A DNA stretch of 5,629 nucleotides from Bacteroidota bacterium (GCA_025455125.1 JALONE010000096.1:1-5629); one strand, 5' to 3'; positions 1 through 5,226 are shown, counted from the stretch's first letter. Made by a program: numbers and translations. The notes: generated by a model not told the origin, from the letters alone.

Positions 1-320
1 CGCTCGGTGAAGTGGTGGTCCGCGTGTCGATGGATGAAGGCGTGATGCAGGCGAAGATCGACGTTCAGACCCCTCAGGTGAAGAGCATCCTTGAGGGCAA
101 TCTTCCCCAATTGCGCGAGCAATTGATGACGAAGAACATCGAGATCCCGCGCATCGAGATCGTCGCAGAGATGCAAACCTCTCTGCAGAATGCGGCCGGC
201 CAAAGCGGAGCGCGTCAACGGCAGGAGGGGGGAAAGCGCACGGTCAGCGACGAGCCGTTCCAGGAGGCCGAGGAATCGTTGCGCGCAATGGGCTACAATA
301 CGATCGAGATGACCATCTAG
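1..320 (+). CDS. fliK: Flagellar hook-length control protein FliK, C-terminal domain (5' truncated by window)
   Basis: The reading frame is open from base 3 (first codon CTC) to TAG at 318-320, giving 105 residues, so the gene begins before the window. The fragment opens LGEVVVRVSMDEG and continues with a helix ending in the pattern LPQLREQL. This is the signature of the FliK C-terminal Flg_hook domain (PF02120): an 'LG.V.V.l' strand followed by 'L...LP.LR..L'. In the family this domain contacts the export gate protein FlhB and switches secretion from hook to filament substrates once the hook is complete, while the N-terminal part, not seen here, acts as the ruler. After the domain comes a Gln/Arg/Gly-rich linker and a tail ending GYNTIEMTI. 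The next gene is flgD, the usual fliK-flgD order. An internal GTG at base 12 is not a credible start because the domain already runs upstream of it. Identification is firm; full length is unknown. Confidence 0.9.
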   Translation, partial: LGEVVVRVSMDEGVMQAKIDVQTPQVKSILEGNLPQLREQLMTKNIEIPRIEIVAEMQTSLQNAAGQSGARQRQEGGKRTVSDEPFQEAEESLRAMGYNTIEMTI

Positions 321-326
321 AGCGAC

Positions 327-358
327 GCCACCACGAAGACACAGAGAGCACAGAGGTG
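327..358. repeat. Degenerate 8-9-bp tandem intergenic repeat upstream of flgD
   Basis: The fliK-flgD spacer contains three imperfect purine-rich units starting with CAC: CACGAAGA (332-339), CACAGAGAG (340-348) and CACAGAGG (349-356). The last unit supplies the core of the flgD Shine-Dalgarno. Sequences of the type CCACGAAGACACAGAGAGC are, from memory, a recurrent intergenic low-complexity element in many environmental bacterial genomes. The repeat structure is seen directly; membership of a dispersed family is inference. Confidence 0.5.
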
Positions 359-359
359 A
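353..359 (+). promoter_or_regulatory. Ribosome binding site of flgD, embedded in the repeat
   Basis: GAGGTGA lies 4 nt before the ATG at 364 and is the only good Shine-Dalgarno in the spacer. It overlaps the last unit of the CAC-purine repeat, so the repeat appears to have been recruited as the translation signal. Confidence 0.65.
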
Positions 360-363
360 AGAC

Positions 364-1035
364 ATGGTCAATGGCGTAAACACAGGTTTCCTTGTCGAAA
401 CAACCCGGAACGATGTCCCATCCAGCACGCTGGGGAAGGATGACTTCCTCAAGCTTCTGGTGATGCAGCTCCGGTATCAGGACCCGATGAGTCCGTTGAA
501 AGGGACGGAGTTCGCCGCGCAATTGGCCCAGTTCAGCAGCGTCGAGCAGTTGTCCAACATCAACACCCAGTTGGGCCAGAGCCTGGATGCAAATAGTGCG
601 CTGACGGCGTCGATCAGCAACGCGCTGGCAGCGACATTCATCGGAAAAGGCGTTCGAGCGGTGACCGATTCATTCAAGCACGACGGCACATCGGAAGTGA
701 AGCTGGGTTTCACGCTGGGCCAGCACGTCGCGTCGACGGAGATCAAGGTATACGACAGCTTCGGTTCCCTTGTGAAGACGATCAAGAATGCGGGAAACAC
801 GGCGGGAGATCATTCCGTGCAATGGGATGGGACGGATGAGAATGGCAACGCTTTGCCGGCAGGGGAATATCGATTCGAGATCAATGCAGAAGACGACAAG
901 GGAGAGAGCGTCGCGGCATTGGGATATGTGCATGGGATCGTCTCCGGCGTCCGGTTCAAGTCCGACGGCACCGTGTTCATCATCGACGGCGTGGAAGTTC
1001 CGTTGAGTCATGTTTTGGAAATCATGCAGGGATAA
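364..1035 (+). CDS. flgD: Flagellar hook capping / hook assembly protein FlgD
   Basis: This 223-residue protein matches FlgD, the scaffold that sits at the tip of the growing hook and lets FlgE subunits fold into place; it is exported through the flagellar type III gate and discarded when the hook is finished. The N-terminal capping domain (PF03963) spans about residues 21-72, with DDFLKLLVMQLRYQDPMSP and the conserved 'EF.AQLAQFSSVEQL' helix. Residues about 115-180 form the FlgD Ig-like domain (PF13860): 'KVYDSFGSLVKTI', then 'WDGTDENGNALPAGEYRFE'. The C-terminal segment (about 185-223, 'GIVSGVRF...V.L..VLEI') is the tudor-like half. Length is typical (E. coli FlgD is about 230). The ATG at 364 is chosen because GAGGTGA precedes it by 4 nt. 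It follows fliK by 43 bp and precedes the small flagellar protein by 6 bp, so co-transcription is likely. F28-LKL-L32 fits the FxxxPhi gate-recognition pattern of early export substrates. The extreme N terminus, VNGVNTGFL, recurs in the next protein. Confidence 0.95.
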   Translation: MVNGVNTGFLVETTRNDVPSSTLGKDDFLKLLVMQLRYQDPMSPLKGTEFAAQLAQFSSVEQLSNINTQLGQSLDANSALTASISNALAATFIGKGVRAVTDSFKHDGTSEVKLGFTLGQHVASTEIKVYDSFGSLVKTIKNAGNTAGDHSVQWDGTDENGNALPAGEYRFEINAEDDKGESVAALGYVHGIVSGVRFKSDGTVFIIDGVEVPLSHVLEIMQG

Positions 1036-1041
1036 GCAGCC

Positions 1042-1428
1042 ATGGCCGAATACGTCAATGGAGTGAACGTTCCATTCCTGCCGGTCGGCGGCGTCGACCG
1101 TCTGAGGGAACGGACACCGGTCGAGCAGGTACCAGAGCGCTCGTTCAAGGAGGTCTTTGAGAAGGAGGTTCAGGAACTCAAGATCTCGAAGCATGCCCAG
1201 CAGCGGCTGGAGTCGCGGAACATCACGCTGAACGAAGCGGACATGCAGAAACTGCAGACCGCGATCGACCGCGCACAGGAGAAAGGAGCACAGGATTCGC
1301 TCGTCCTGCTCCGCGATCTGGCATTCGTCGTCAGCGTCCGCAACCGCACCATCGTCACCGCAATGGACGGCGACCGGCTGAAAGAGAATGTGTTCACAAA
1401 CATCGACAGCGCAGTTATTGCAGAATAA
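1042..1428 (+). CDS. Conserved flagellar operon protein (TIGR02530-type), between flgD and flgE
   Basis: This 128-residue protein has the hallmarks of the family named only 'flagellar operon protein' (TIGR02530; PF12611 from memory). The core begins at about residue 46 with 'LKISKHAQQRLESRNITL', continues through 'DSLVLLRDLAFVVSVRNRT', and ends with the very conserved KENVFTNIDSAVI (residues 114-126). No enzymatic motif, signal peptide or membrane segment is visible. Family members almost always lie between flgD and flgE, as here, which points to hook assembly, but I know of no established biochemical role. The start ATG is 6 bp after the flgD stop. The only Shine-Dalgarno-like bases (AGGGA, 1028-1032) lie inside the end of flgD about 10 nt upstream, so translation is probably coupled to flgD. 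Residues 5-13 (VNGVNVPFL) match FlgD residues 2-10 at seven of nine positions. F35-KEV-F39 (or F39-EKE-V43) fits the FxxxPhi export-gate pattern. The family call is firm; the function is open. Confidence 0.88.
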   Translation: MAEYVNGVNVPFLPVGGVDRLRERTPVEQVPERSFKEVFEKEVQELKISKHAQQRLESRNITLNEADMQKLQTAIDRAQEKGAQDSLVLLRDLAFVVSVRNRTIVTAMDGDRLKENVFTNIDSAVIAE

Positions 1429-1443
1429 GGGAGGAGAGAGGCA

Positions 1444-1478
1444 AATCAACAATCAATAATCCACAACCCGCAATTGGC
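1444..1478. repeat. Five-unit degenerate heptamer repeat in the spacer before flgE
   Basis: Five consecutive 7-mers are in register: AATCAAC (1444-1450), AATCAAT (1451-1457), AATCCAC (1458-1464), AACCCGC (1465-1471) and AATTGGC (1472-1478). The units decay from left to right, and the base composition (A/C-rich) differs sharply from the GC-rich genes on either side. Heptanucleotide short tandem repeats are known in cyanobacterial and other bacterial intergenic regions. Any function here (replication slippage site, protein binding, mobile repeat) is unknown. Confidence 0.6.
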
Positions 1479-1486
1479 ATTTTCTT

Positions 1487-1531
1487 GGGGCTGGCCCTTC
1501 CGTTTCAGCGAGTGCTGACGGTGGAGGCCCC
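1487..1531 (+). other. Predicted stem-loop in the flgE leader
   Basis: An inner stem pairs TCAGC (1505-1509) with GCTGA (1514-1518) over a 4-nt loop, GAGT. It extends through CCG (1500-1502) with CGG (1519-1521), with a TT bulge at 1503-1504. An outer stem pairs GGGGC (1487-1491) with GCCCC (1527-1531), separated by an internal loop. Just downstream, GTCGG (1536-1540) can pair with CCGAC (1546-1550), or CGGAC (1538-1542) with GTCCG (1555-1559), which are mutually exclusive. No T-run follows, so it is not a typical intrinsic terminator. It may be a 5' leader structure or a weak end signal for the upstream genes. It matches no riboswitch I recognise. Confidence 0.4.
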
Positions 1532-1583
1532 TCCCGTCGGACCGACCGACTGAAGTCCGGCGAGATTTGAATCACATACACAT

Positions 1584-1591
1584 AAGGAGGG
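1584..1591 (+). promoter_or_regulatory. Strong Shine-Dalgarno of flgE
   Basis: AAGGAGGG ends 7 nt before the ATG at 1599 and is the strongest ribosome binding site in the window, fitting a structural subunit needed in over a hundred copies per hook. It fixes the flgE start. Confidence 0.85.
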
Positions 1592-1598
1592 TAGTACC

Positions 1599-3212
1599 AT
1601 GGCGTTCTTACGTTCGTTGTTCTCCGGCGTTTCCGGTCTTCGGAACCATCAGGTCATGATGGACGTGATCGGTAACAACATCTCGAACATCAACACCATC
1701 GGCTTCAAGGGAAGCCGGACAACATTCAGCGAAACCTTCGCGCAGACCCTTCGCAGCGCGAGCCGTCCTTCGTCCAACAGCGGTGGCACCAACCCGATGC
1801 AGGTCGGTCTGGGAACGGCTATCGCGACGATCGACACGATCTTCTCGCAAGGCAACTTGGAGAGCACAGGAAAGGAAACCGATCTCGCCATTAAAGGGAA
1901 TGCGTTCTTCGTTGTGAACAAGGGAAACAAGACCTATTTCACCCGCGTCGGCTCATTCGATGTTGACGCTGCCGGCCGTCTCGTCCATCCGGGCACCGGG
2001 GCCGTTCTGCAGGGCAAGATCGCGGCTCCCGATGGGACGCTCCCGACCGGGACGCGCCTCGAAGATCTCCGTATCGCGCTCGACCAGAAATCCCCGGCAC
2101 GCGCCACGAGCGAAGTGACCTTCTCGGGCAACCTGAACGCATCTGCATCCGTCGGCGAGGTCGCCCTCTCCGGCAACATCAGCTCCGCCACAGCCGTCGG
2201 CGGCTCCGTCGTTCAAACGACCAACATTACGGACGATTTTGGTGGGACGCACGCCGTCACCGTAACGCTCACCAAGACCGCCGCGGACACGTGGAACTAC
2301 ACGGTCGCTGCCACGAATGGCACGATTGCCGGTGGTGCGGGGAACATTCAGTTCGACTCGATCGGTCGTGTTTCCAGCATCACGCCGACCGATTTTCGCC
2401 TCACGCCAGCGAACGGCGCTCCGGTCATGTCGTTCAACGTCGCGGGCCCCGCACTGACGCAGATCGCCGGCGCTGATTCGCTTGCCGCCGAAGCGACGCT
2501 CCCGGATTCCGCAGAATCATTCGTCACGGTGTTCGATTCGCTGGGGAACCGGCATACGCTTTCAGTCCGCTACACGAAGACCGATGCCGCAAACGTGTGG
2601 ACATGGTCCGCCGACGTGGGCGCACCGGCCGCGATCACGGGCGGGCGCTCTGGCCGTATCACGTTCAATGCCGATGGCACGCTCGCTTCCTTCACCTATG
2701 ATGATGGTTCCTCAGGTGTCGGATTGAATCCGAACAATGGCGCGGACGCATTGAGCGTCGCCCTGAACGCTGGCACAGCGGGCGTCTTCGCCGGCATCAC
2801 GCAGTCGAACGGGACATCGCTCGTTTCGCCCCGGTCGCAGGATGGCTATGCGGCGGGTGAGCTGAGCGGCATCACGATCGAGCAGAGCGGAAGGATCGTC
2901 GGCAACTTCACGAATAGCACGGTGCTCGCCCTCGGCCAGGTCATGCTTGCCGAGTTCAACAATCCGAGCGGTCTGCAGCGTGTCGGTGACAATATGTTCG
3001 ACATCACGGGGAACGCGGGAACGCCTGTTATCGTCAGCGCGGGTGAAACGTCGCGTTCCACCATTCAATCGAACGCCCTCGAACAATCGAACGTCGACCT
3101 GTCCGAGGAATTCACGCGCATGATCACGGCGCAGCGCGGCTTCCAGTCGAACGCACGCGTGATCACGACGAGTGACGAGTTCCTGAATGAGGTCGTGAAC
3201 TTGAAACGGTAA
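1599..3212 (+). CDS. flgE: Flagellar hook protein FlgE, enlarged with tandem D2-type domains
   Basis: This 537-residue protein is the hook subunit, exported by the flagellar type III system and polymerised under the FlgD cap into the universal joint between rod and filament. The N terminus carries the rod/hook helix domain (PF00460, residues about 4-34) with 'GNNISNINTIGFKGSR'. The D1 region follows ('FSQGNLESTGKETDLAIKG', 'TYFTRVGSFDVDAAGRLV'). The C-terminal helix (about 488-537, PF06429) has 'NVDLSEEFTRMITAQRGFQ' and ends 'FLNEVVNLKR', as in FlgE. It is much longer than the about 400 residues of enteric FlgE. The extra length lies in the middle, where two related FlaE/D2-like segments (PF07559 type) occur in tandem: about 205-291 ('ITDDFGGTHAVTVTLTKTAA') and about 307-402 ('VFDSLGNRHTLSVRYTKTDA'). 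They are preceded by two 'SGN(L/I)' repeats near residues 176 and 189. F43-SET-F47 fits the FxxxPhi export motif. The leader is long (170 bp) and structured. Confidence 0.95.
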   Translation: MAFLRSLFSGVSGLRNHQVMMDVIGNNISNINTIGFKGSRTTFSETFAQTLRSASRPSSNSGGTNPMQVGLGTAIATIDTIFSQGNLESTGKETDLAIKGNAFFVVNKGNKTYFTRVGSFDVDAAGRLVHPGTGAVLQGKIAAPDGTLPTGTRLEDLRIALDQKSPARATSEVTFSGNLNASASVGEVALSGNISSATAVGGSVVQTTNITDDFGGTHAVTVTLTKTAADTWNYTVAATNGTIAGGAGNIQFDSIGRVSSITPTDFRLTPANGAPVMSFNVAGPALTQIAGADSLAAEATLPDSAESFVTVFDSLGNRHTLSVRYTKTDAANVWTWSADVGAPAAITGGRSGRITFNADGTLASFTYDDGSSGVGLNPNNGADALSVALNAGTAGVFAGITQSNGTSLVSPRSQDGYAAGELSGITIEQSGRIVGNFTNSTVLALGQVMLAEFNNPSGLQRVGDNMFDITGNAGTPVIVSAGETSRSTIQSNALEQSNVDLSEEFTRMITAQRGFQSNARVITTSDEFLNEVVNLKR

Positions 3213-3224
3213 TCGCTGAGCATG

Positions 3225-3275
3225 GATGACCGGGGACGGGCGTGAGTTGAGTCGGCGCCCGCCCTCCCGGTCGTC
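3225..3275 (+). other. GC-rich stem-loop in the flgE to HDOD spacer
   Basis: GATGACCGGG (3225-3234) pairs with CCCGGTCGTC (3266-3275), with one T-G wobble, and CGGGCG (3237-3242) pairs with CGCCCG (3256-3261), enclosing a 13-nt loop. A small asymmetric internal loop (3235-3236 opposite 3262-3265) separates the two stems. There is no T-tract after it; the HDOD Shine-Dalgarno starts about 10 nt downstream. It could stabilise the 3' end of the flgE message, partly terminate transcription with Rho, or damp expression of the regulator relative to flgE. The pairing is seen directly; the role is inferred. Confidence 0.5.
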
Positions 3276-3285
3276 ACAGGGATCA

Positions 3286-3293
3286 GGGAGGAG
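3286..3293 (+). promoter_or_regulatory. Ribosome binding site deciding the start of the HDOD gene
   Basis: GGGAGGAG lies 3 nt before the ATG at 3297, with its GGAGG core 5 nt away. An alternative in-frame ATG at 3342 has GAGGTG directly abutting it, too close to serve, so the upstream start is preferred even though the receiver domain only begins at residue 18. Confidence 0.7.
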
Positions 3294-3296
3294 CCC

Positions 3297-4517
3297 ATGA
3301 TCGATGTCCAACACGGAGCACTGGAAACCACTGGCGAGGTGATGCCGCTGGCGATCCTGCTGGTCGCACCCGACGACGAGCAACAGTCGGTCTGGAGACG
3401 CTTTCTCCAGCATCCCGGTTGTCAGCTCCTGGCGGCAGCGGATGCACAGCAGGCGCTCGAGGTCCTGAACCGCCAGCCGGTGGATATCATCATTGCCGAT
3501 GGAAGCCGCCCGGGATTGGACGGACTTGCGTTCTTTGAGGAACTGCGTCAACCATGTGAACGGAGCGTGCGCATCCTCGCGGCGCCCACCGAGGCGAAAG
3601 AGCCGATGCTCGAGGCGATCGGCCGGGGTTTGCTGGACCAGTACCTGGCAACGCCATGGAATGACGGCGAGCTGAGGGAATCGATCGATCAAACGATCCG
3701 GTTGCAGCGCGATCAACGTGTGCGCGAGGTCCGCAGGGAACTTCAGAAGTTTCCGAACCTCCCGGTTCCGTCGAAAGCATTCACCCGGATCCAGGAGATG
3801 CTCTCGAATGAGAATATCTCGCTGAATTTGTTGGGACGTGAGATCGAACAGAATCCTTCCTTTGTGGCGCGTATCCTTCAAGTTGCGAATTCGGTTCACT
3901 TCTGGACCCGTGCGAATGTCGTCTCGGTGGGCGAGGCGCTCACCTTGATCGGTACGAAGTACGTCGGGTCGCTGATCCTGGGGATCGAGATGTTCGAGCG
4001 CGTGATGAAGAACGCCCCGCCGGAAGCGAAGTGTCGTTATGAAAGCATTTGGAAGAATGCGCTCGGGCGCTCGATCATTGCCCGGCACATCGGACAGTCC
4101 TCCGGAAGCGTCGTGGACCCCGGACATGCGCACATCGCCTCGATGCTCCAGGACATCGCGCTTCTGATGCGGCTCGCGTCCGATCCGAAACGGTTCCTCG
4201 CGATGGAAGCGAACGCAATGGCGTCGGAGATCTCTCTCTACGAAGCCGAGTGGCGCGAATACGGTTCGACACATGACCATTTGGGGGCCGCGTTGCTCGA
4301 ACTCTGGAACTTCCCGGCGCCCGTCGTGGTCGCTGTGGCGAACCAGCACTGGGAAACCTATGGTGACGCCCTGACCAGCCTCATTCAGGTCGCCGATCGC
4401 CTGACAACGAAGGATCCGCACATGCGGTATGATACTTCGATCGACCCGCTCATCGAGTTCTGGCGGGTCCGGCTCGAGGTCTTCTTGGTTGGAAACAAGG
4501 AATCGACGAACTCGTGA
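3297..4517 (+). CDS. Response-regulator receiver-HDOD domain protein, with degenerate switch residues
   Basis: This 406-residue, probably cytoplasmic protein has a receiver domain at about residues 18-135 and an HDOD domain (PF08668) at about 150-352. In the receiver, D26/D27 form the acidic pair ('LLVAPDDE') and D68 is the likely phospho-acceptor ('DIIIADGSRPGLDGL'). The usual Thr/Ser is Ala ('ILAAP', A95) and the invariant Lys before Pro is Thr ('YLATPW', T119), so normal phospho-signalling is doubtful. The HDOD part begins FPNLPVPSKAFTRIQEML and contains 'IEQNPSFVARILQVANS'. The position of a catalytic HD pair reads Q285-D286, so hydrolase activity is not expected. It ends with 'HDHLGAALLELWNFP' and 'NQHW'. 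HDOD proteins are generally non-enzymatic signalling scaffolds, and some have been linked to motility in other bacteria. Its place between flgE and fliL suggests a role in flagellar control or in the signalling that feeds the motor. The partner is unknown. Confidence 0.88.
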   Translation: MIDVQHGALETTGEVMPLAILLVAPDDEQQSVWRRFLQHPGCQLLAAADAQQALEVLNRQPVDIIIADGSRPGLDGLAFFEELRQPCERSVRILAAPTEAKEPMLEAIGRGLLDQYLATPWNDGELRESIDQTIRLQRDQRVREVRRELQKFPNLPVPSKAFTRIQEMLSNENISLNLLGREIEQNPSFVARILQVANSVHFWTRANVVSVGEALTLIGTKYVGSLILGIEMFERVMKNAPPEAKCRYESIWKNALGRSIIARHIGQSSGSVVDPGHAHIASMLQDIALLMRLASDPKRFLAMEANAMASEISLYEAEWREYGSTHDHLGAALLELWNFPAPVVVAVANQHWETYGDALTSLIQVADRLTTKDPHMRYDTSIDPLIEFWRVRLEVFLVGNKESTNS

Positions 4518-4537
4518 CGCAAGAACGGTTCCTTGCG
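4518..4537 (+). terminator. Weak hairpin just after the HDOD stop codon
   Basis: CGCAAG (4518-4523) pairs with CTTGCG (4532-4537) around an 8-nt loop, starting at the base after the TGA stop. It is followed by GGGG rather than a T-run, so it is at best a Rho-assisted or partial terminator. Its position immediately after the gene and before a separate promoter is the main support. Confidence 0.3.
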
Positions 4538-4559
4538 GGGTGCTGTCTGATAGTGGCCA

Positions 4560-4599
4560 AGGGGTTCCATACCACCATCACCCTCCCTTAAAAACCCCT
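4560..4599. promoter_or_regulatory. Inverted repeat upstream of the fliL promoter, possible activator site
   Basis: AGGGGTT (4560-4566) and AACCCCT (4593-4599) are perfect 7-bp inverted arms with their centres 33 bp apart, about three helical turns. They lie roughly 77-117 bp upstream of the transcription start predicted from the -24/-12 promoter, the range where enhancer-binding proteins of sigma-54 usually bind. A 7-bp pair can arise by chance, so this is a candidate only. Confidence 0.25.
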
Positions 4600-4649
4600 A
4601 AAATTGTCGTAGAATCGCCATATTTCGTCTGTTTTCCTTGAGACGCAAA

Positions 4650-4664
4650 TGGCACATGGTTTGC
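4650..4664 (+). promoter_or_regulatory. Sigma-54 (-24/-12) promoter for fliL-fliM
   Basis: TGGCAC (4650-4655), a 5-bp spacer (ATGGT) and TTGC (4661-4664) match the sigma-54 consensus TGGCAC-N5-TTGC at every conserved base, with the essential GG (4651-4652) and GC (4663-4664) 12 bp apart. The predicted start of transcription is near 4676, leaving a short leader before the fliL ATG at 4693. The stretch from about 4587 to 4640 is AT-rich, which fits a bent regulatory region. Sigma-54 control of mid-class flagellar genes is established in several phyla. It implies that the organism has RpoN and an enhancer-binding activator encoded elsewhere. Confidence 0.75.
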
Positions 4665-4692
4665 CCTTGCTAGTTGAAAAACGATACAGGCA

Positions 4693-5226
4693 ATGGCAAC
4701 CGAACCCACACCTCAAGCCCCTCCACCAGCTGCTCCGGCTCCTGCCGGCCTGCCGCTGAAAAAGCTCATCATCATCGGCGTTCCCGTCTTTGTCGTTCAG
4801 TTCGTCCTGGTCTACTTCCTCGTGGCGAAATTCCTTGTGAGCACTCCTGCCGCCGGAACAGAAGCGATCGAAAAGACCGGGGCGACGGAGGAAGAATCGA
4901 AGGAGCACGGTGAGGCGGCACAGGAACAGCAGCTCTACGTCATCAAGGACATCATCATCAATCCCGCCGGCACGAACGGGACGAGATTCCTGCTGATGAC
5001 GATCGGATTCGAAGTGAGCAATGCGGAGGCGAAAGCCGAAATCGAGAGGAAGGAATTCCAGGTGCGTGATATCCTGAATACGATTCTGTCGGCCAAGGGA
5101 CTCGTGGAACTGAGCACGCCGGATCGACGGGAGGAACTGCGCGTTGAGATCCAGACGAAGGTAGGGGAACTCGTGAAGAGTGGGAAGATGAAGAACGTGT
5201 ACTTCAGCAAGTTTATCATTCAGTAA
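4693..5226 (+). CDS. fliL: Flagellar basal body-associated protein FliL
   Basis: This 177-residue inner-membrane protein matches FliL, which surrounds or supports the MotAB stator units near the basal body and aids torque under load. A Pro/Ala-rich cytoplasmic N-terminal tail (1-22) is followed by KK and one transmembrane helix (about 25-48, LIIIGVPVFVVQFVLVYFLV). A charged Glu/Lys linker runs from about 56 to 79, and the periplasmic FliL domain (PF03748) from about 80 to 177. Typical traits are 'KDIIINPAGTNGTRFLLMTI' and the C terminus VYFSKFIIQ, which matches the usual 'vyFt.FviQ' ending. Length is in the family's range. The ATG at 4693 follows a weak AGG (4688-4690) and lies about 17 nt after the start site predicted from the sigma-54 promoter. 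It is followed by fliM after 12 bp, the standard fliL-fliM pair. The long Pro/Ala tail before the helix is mildly unusual. Confidence 0.94.
   Translation: MATEPTPQAPPPAAPAPAGLPLKKLIIIGVPVFVVQFVLVYFLVAKFLVSTPAAGTEAIEKTGATEEESKEHGEAAQEQQLYVIKDIIINPAGTNGTRFLLMTIGFEVSNAEAKAEIERKEFQVRDILNTILSAKGLVELSTPDRREELRVEIQTKVGELVKSGKMKNVYFSKFIIQ

Noticed and set aside
12..320. Separate small gene starting at GTG 12
   Set aside because: The frame continues upstream to the window edge with conserved FliK residues (LGE), so this is an internal codon of fliK.
332..356. CRISPR-like array from the short repeats
   Set aside because: The units are only 8-9 bp, contiguous and degenerate, with no spacers and no cas genes nearby.
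670..1452. A 260-codon minus-strand open frame opposite flgD and the small flagellar gene
   Set aside because: It is the reverse-strand shadow of two identified genes and has no family resemblance, despite a fair number of Cys residues.
1475..1489. Sigma-54-like sequence TTGGCATTTTCTTGGGG before flgE, and a second one at 1492-1506 (TGGCCC-N5-TTTC)
   Set aside because: The first has the GG and GC elements one base too close and lacks the C of the -12 GC. The second deviates in both blocks. Neither approaches the quality of the fliL promoter.
1429..1598. Possible cyclic-di-GMP or other riboswitch in the flgE leader
   Set aside because: The pairing is real but I could not match the conserved core of any known class; naming a ligand would be a guess.
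2712..4421. A 569-codon open frame on the minus strand across the end of flgE and the HDOD gene
   Set aside because: It overlaps two clearly recognised + strand genes and the spacer, has an Arg/His/Asp-rich composition typical of antisense frames in GC-rich DNA, and shows no recognisable domain.
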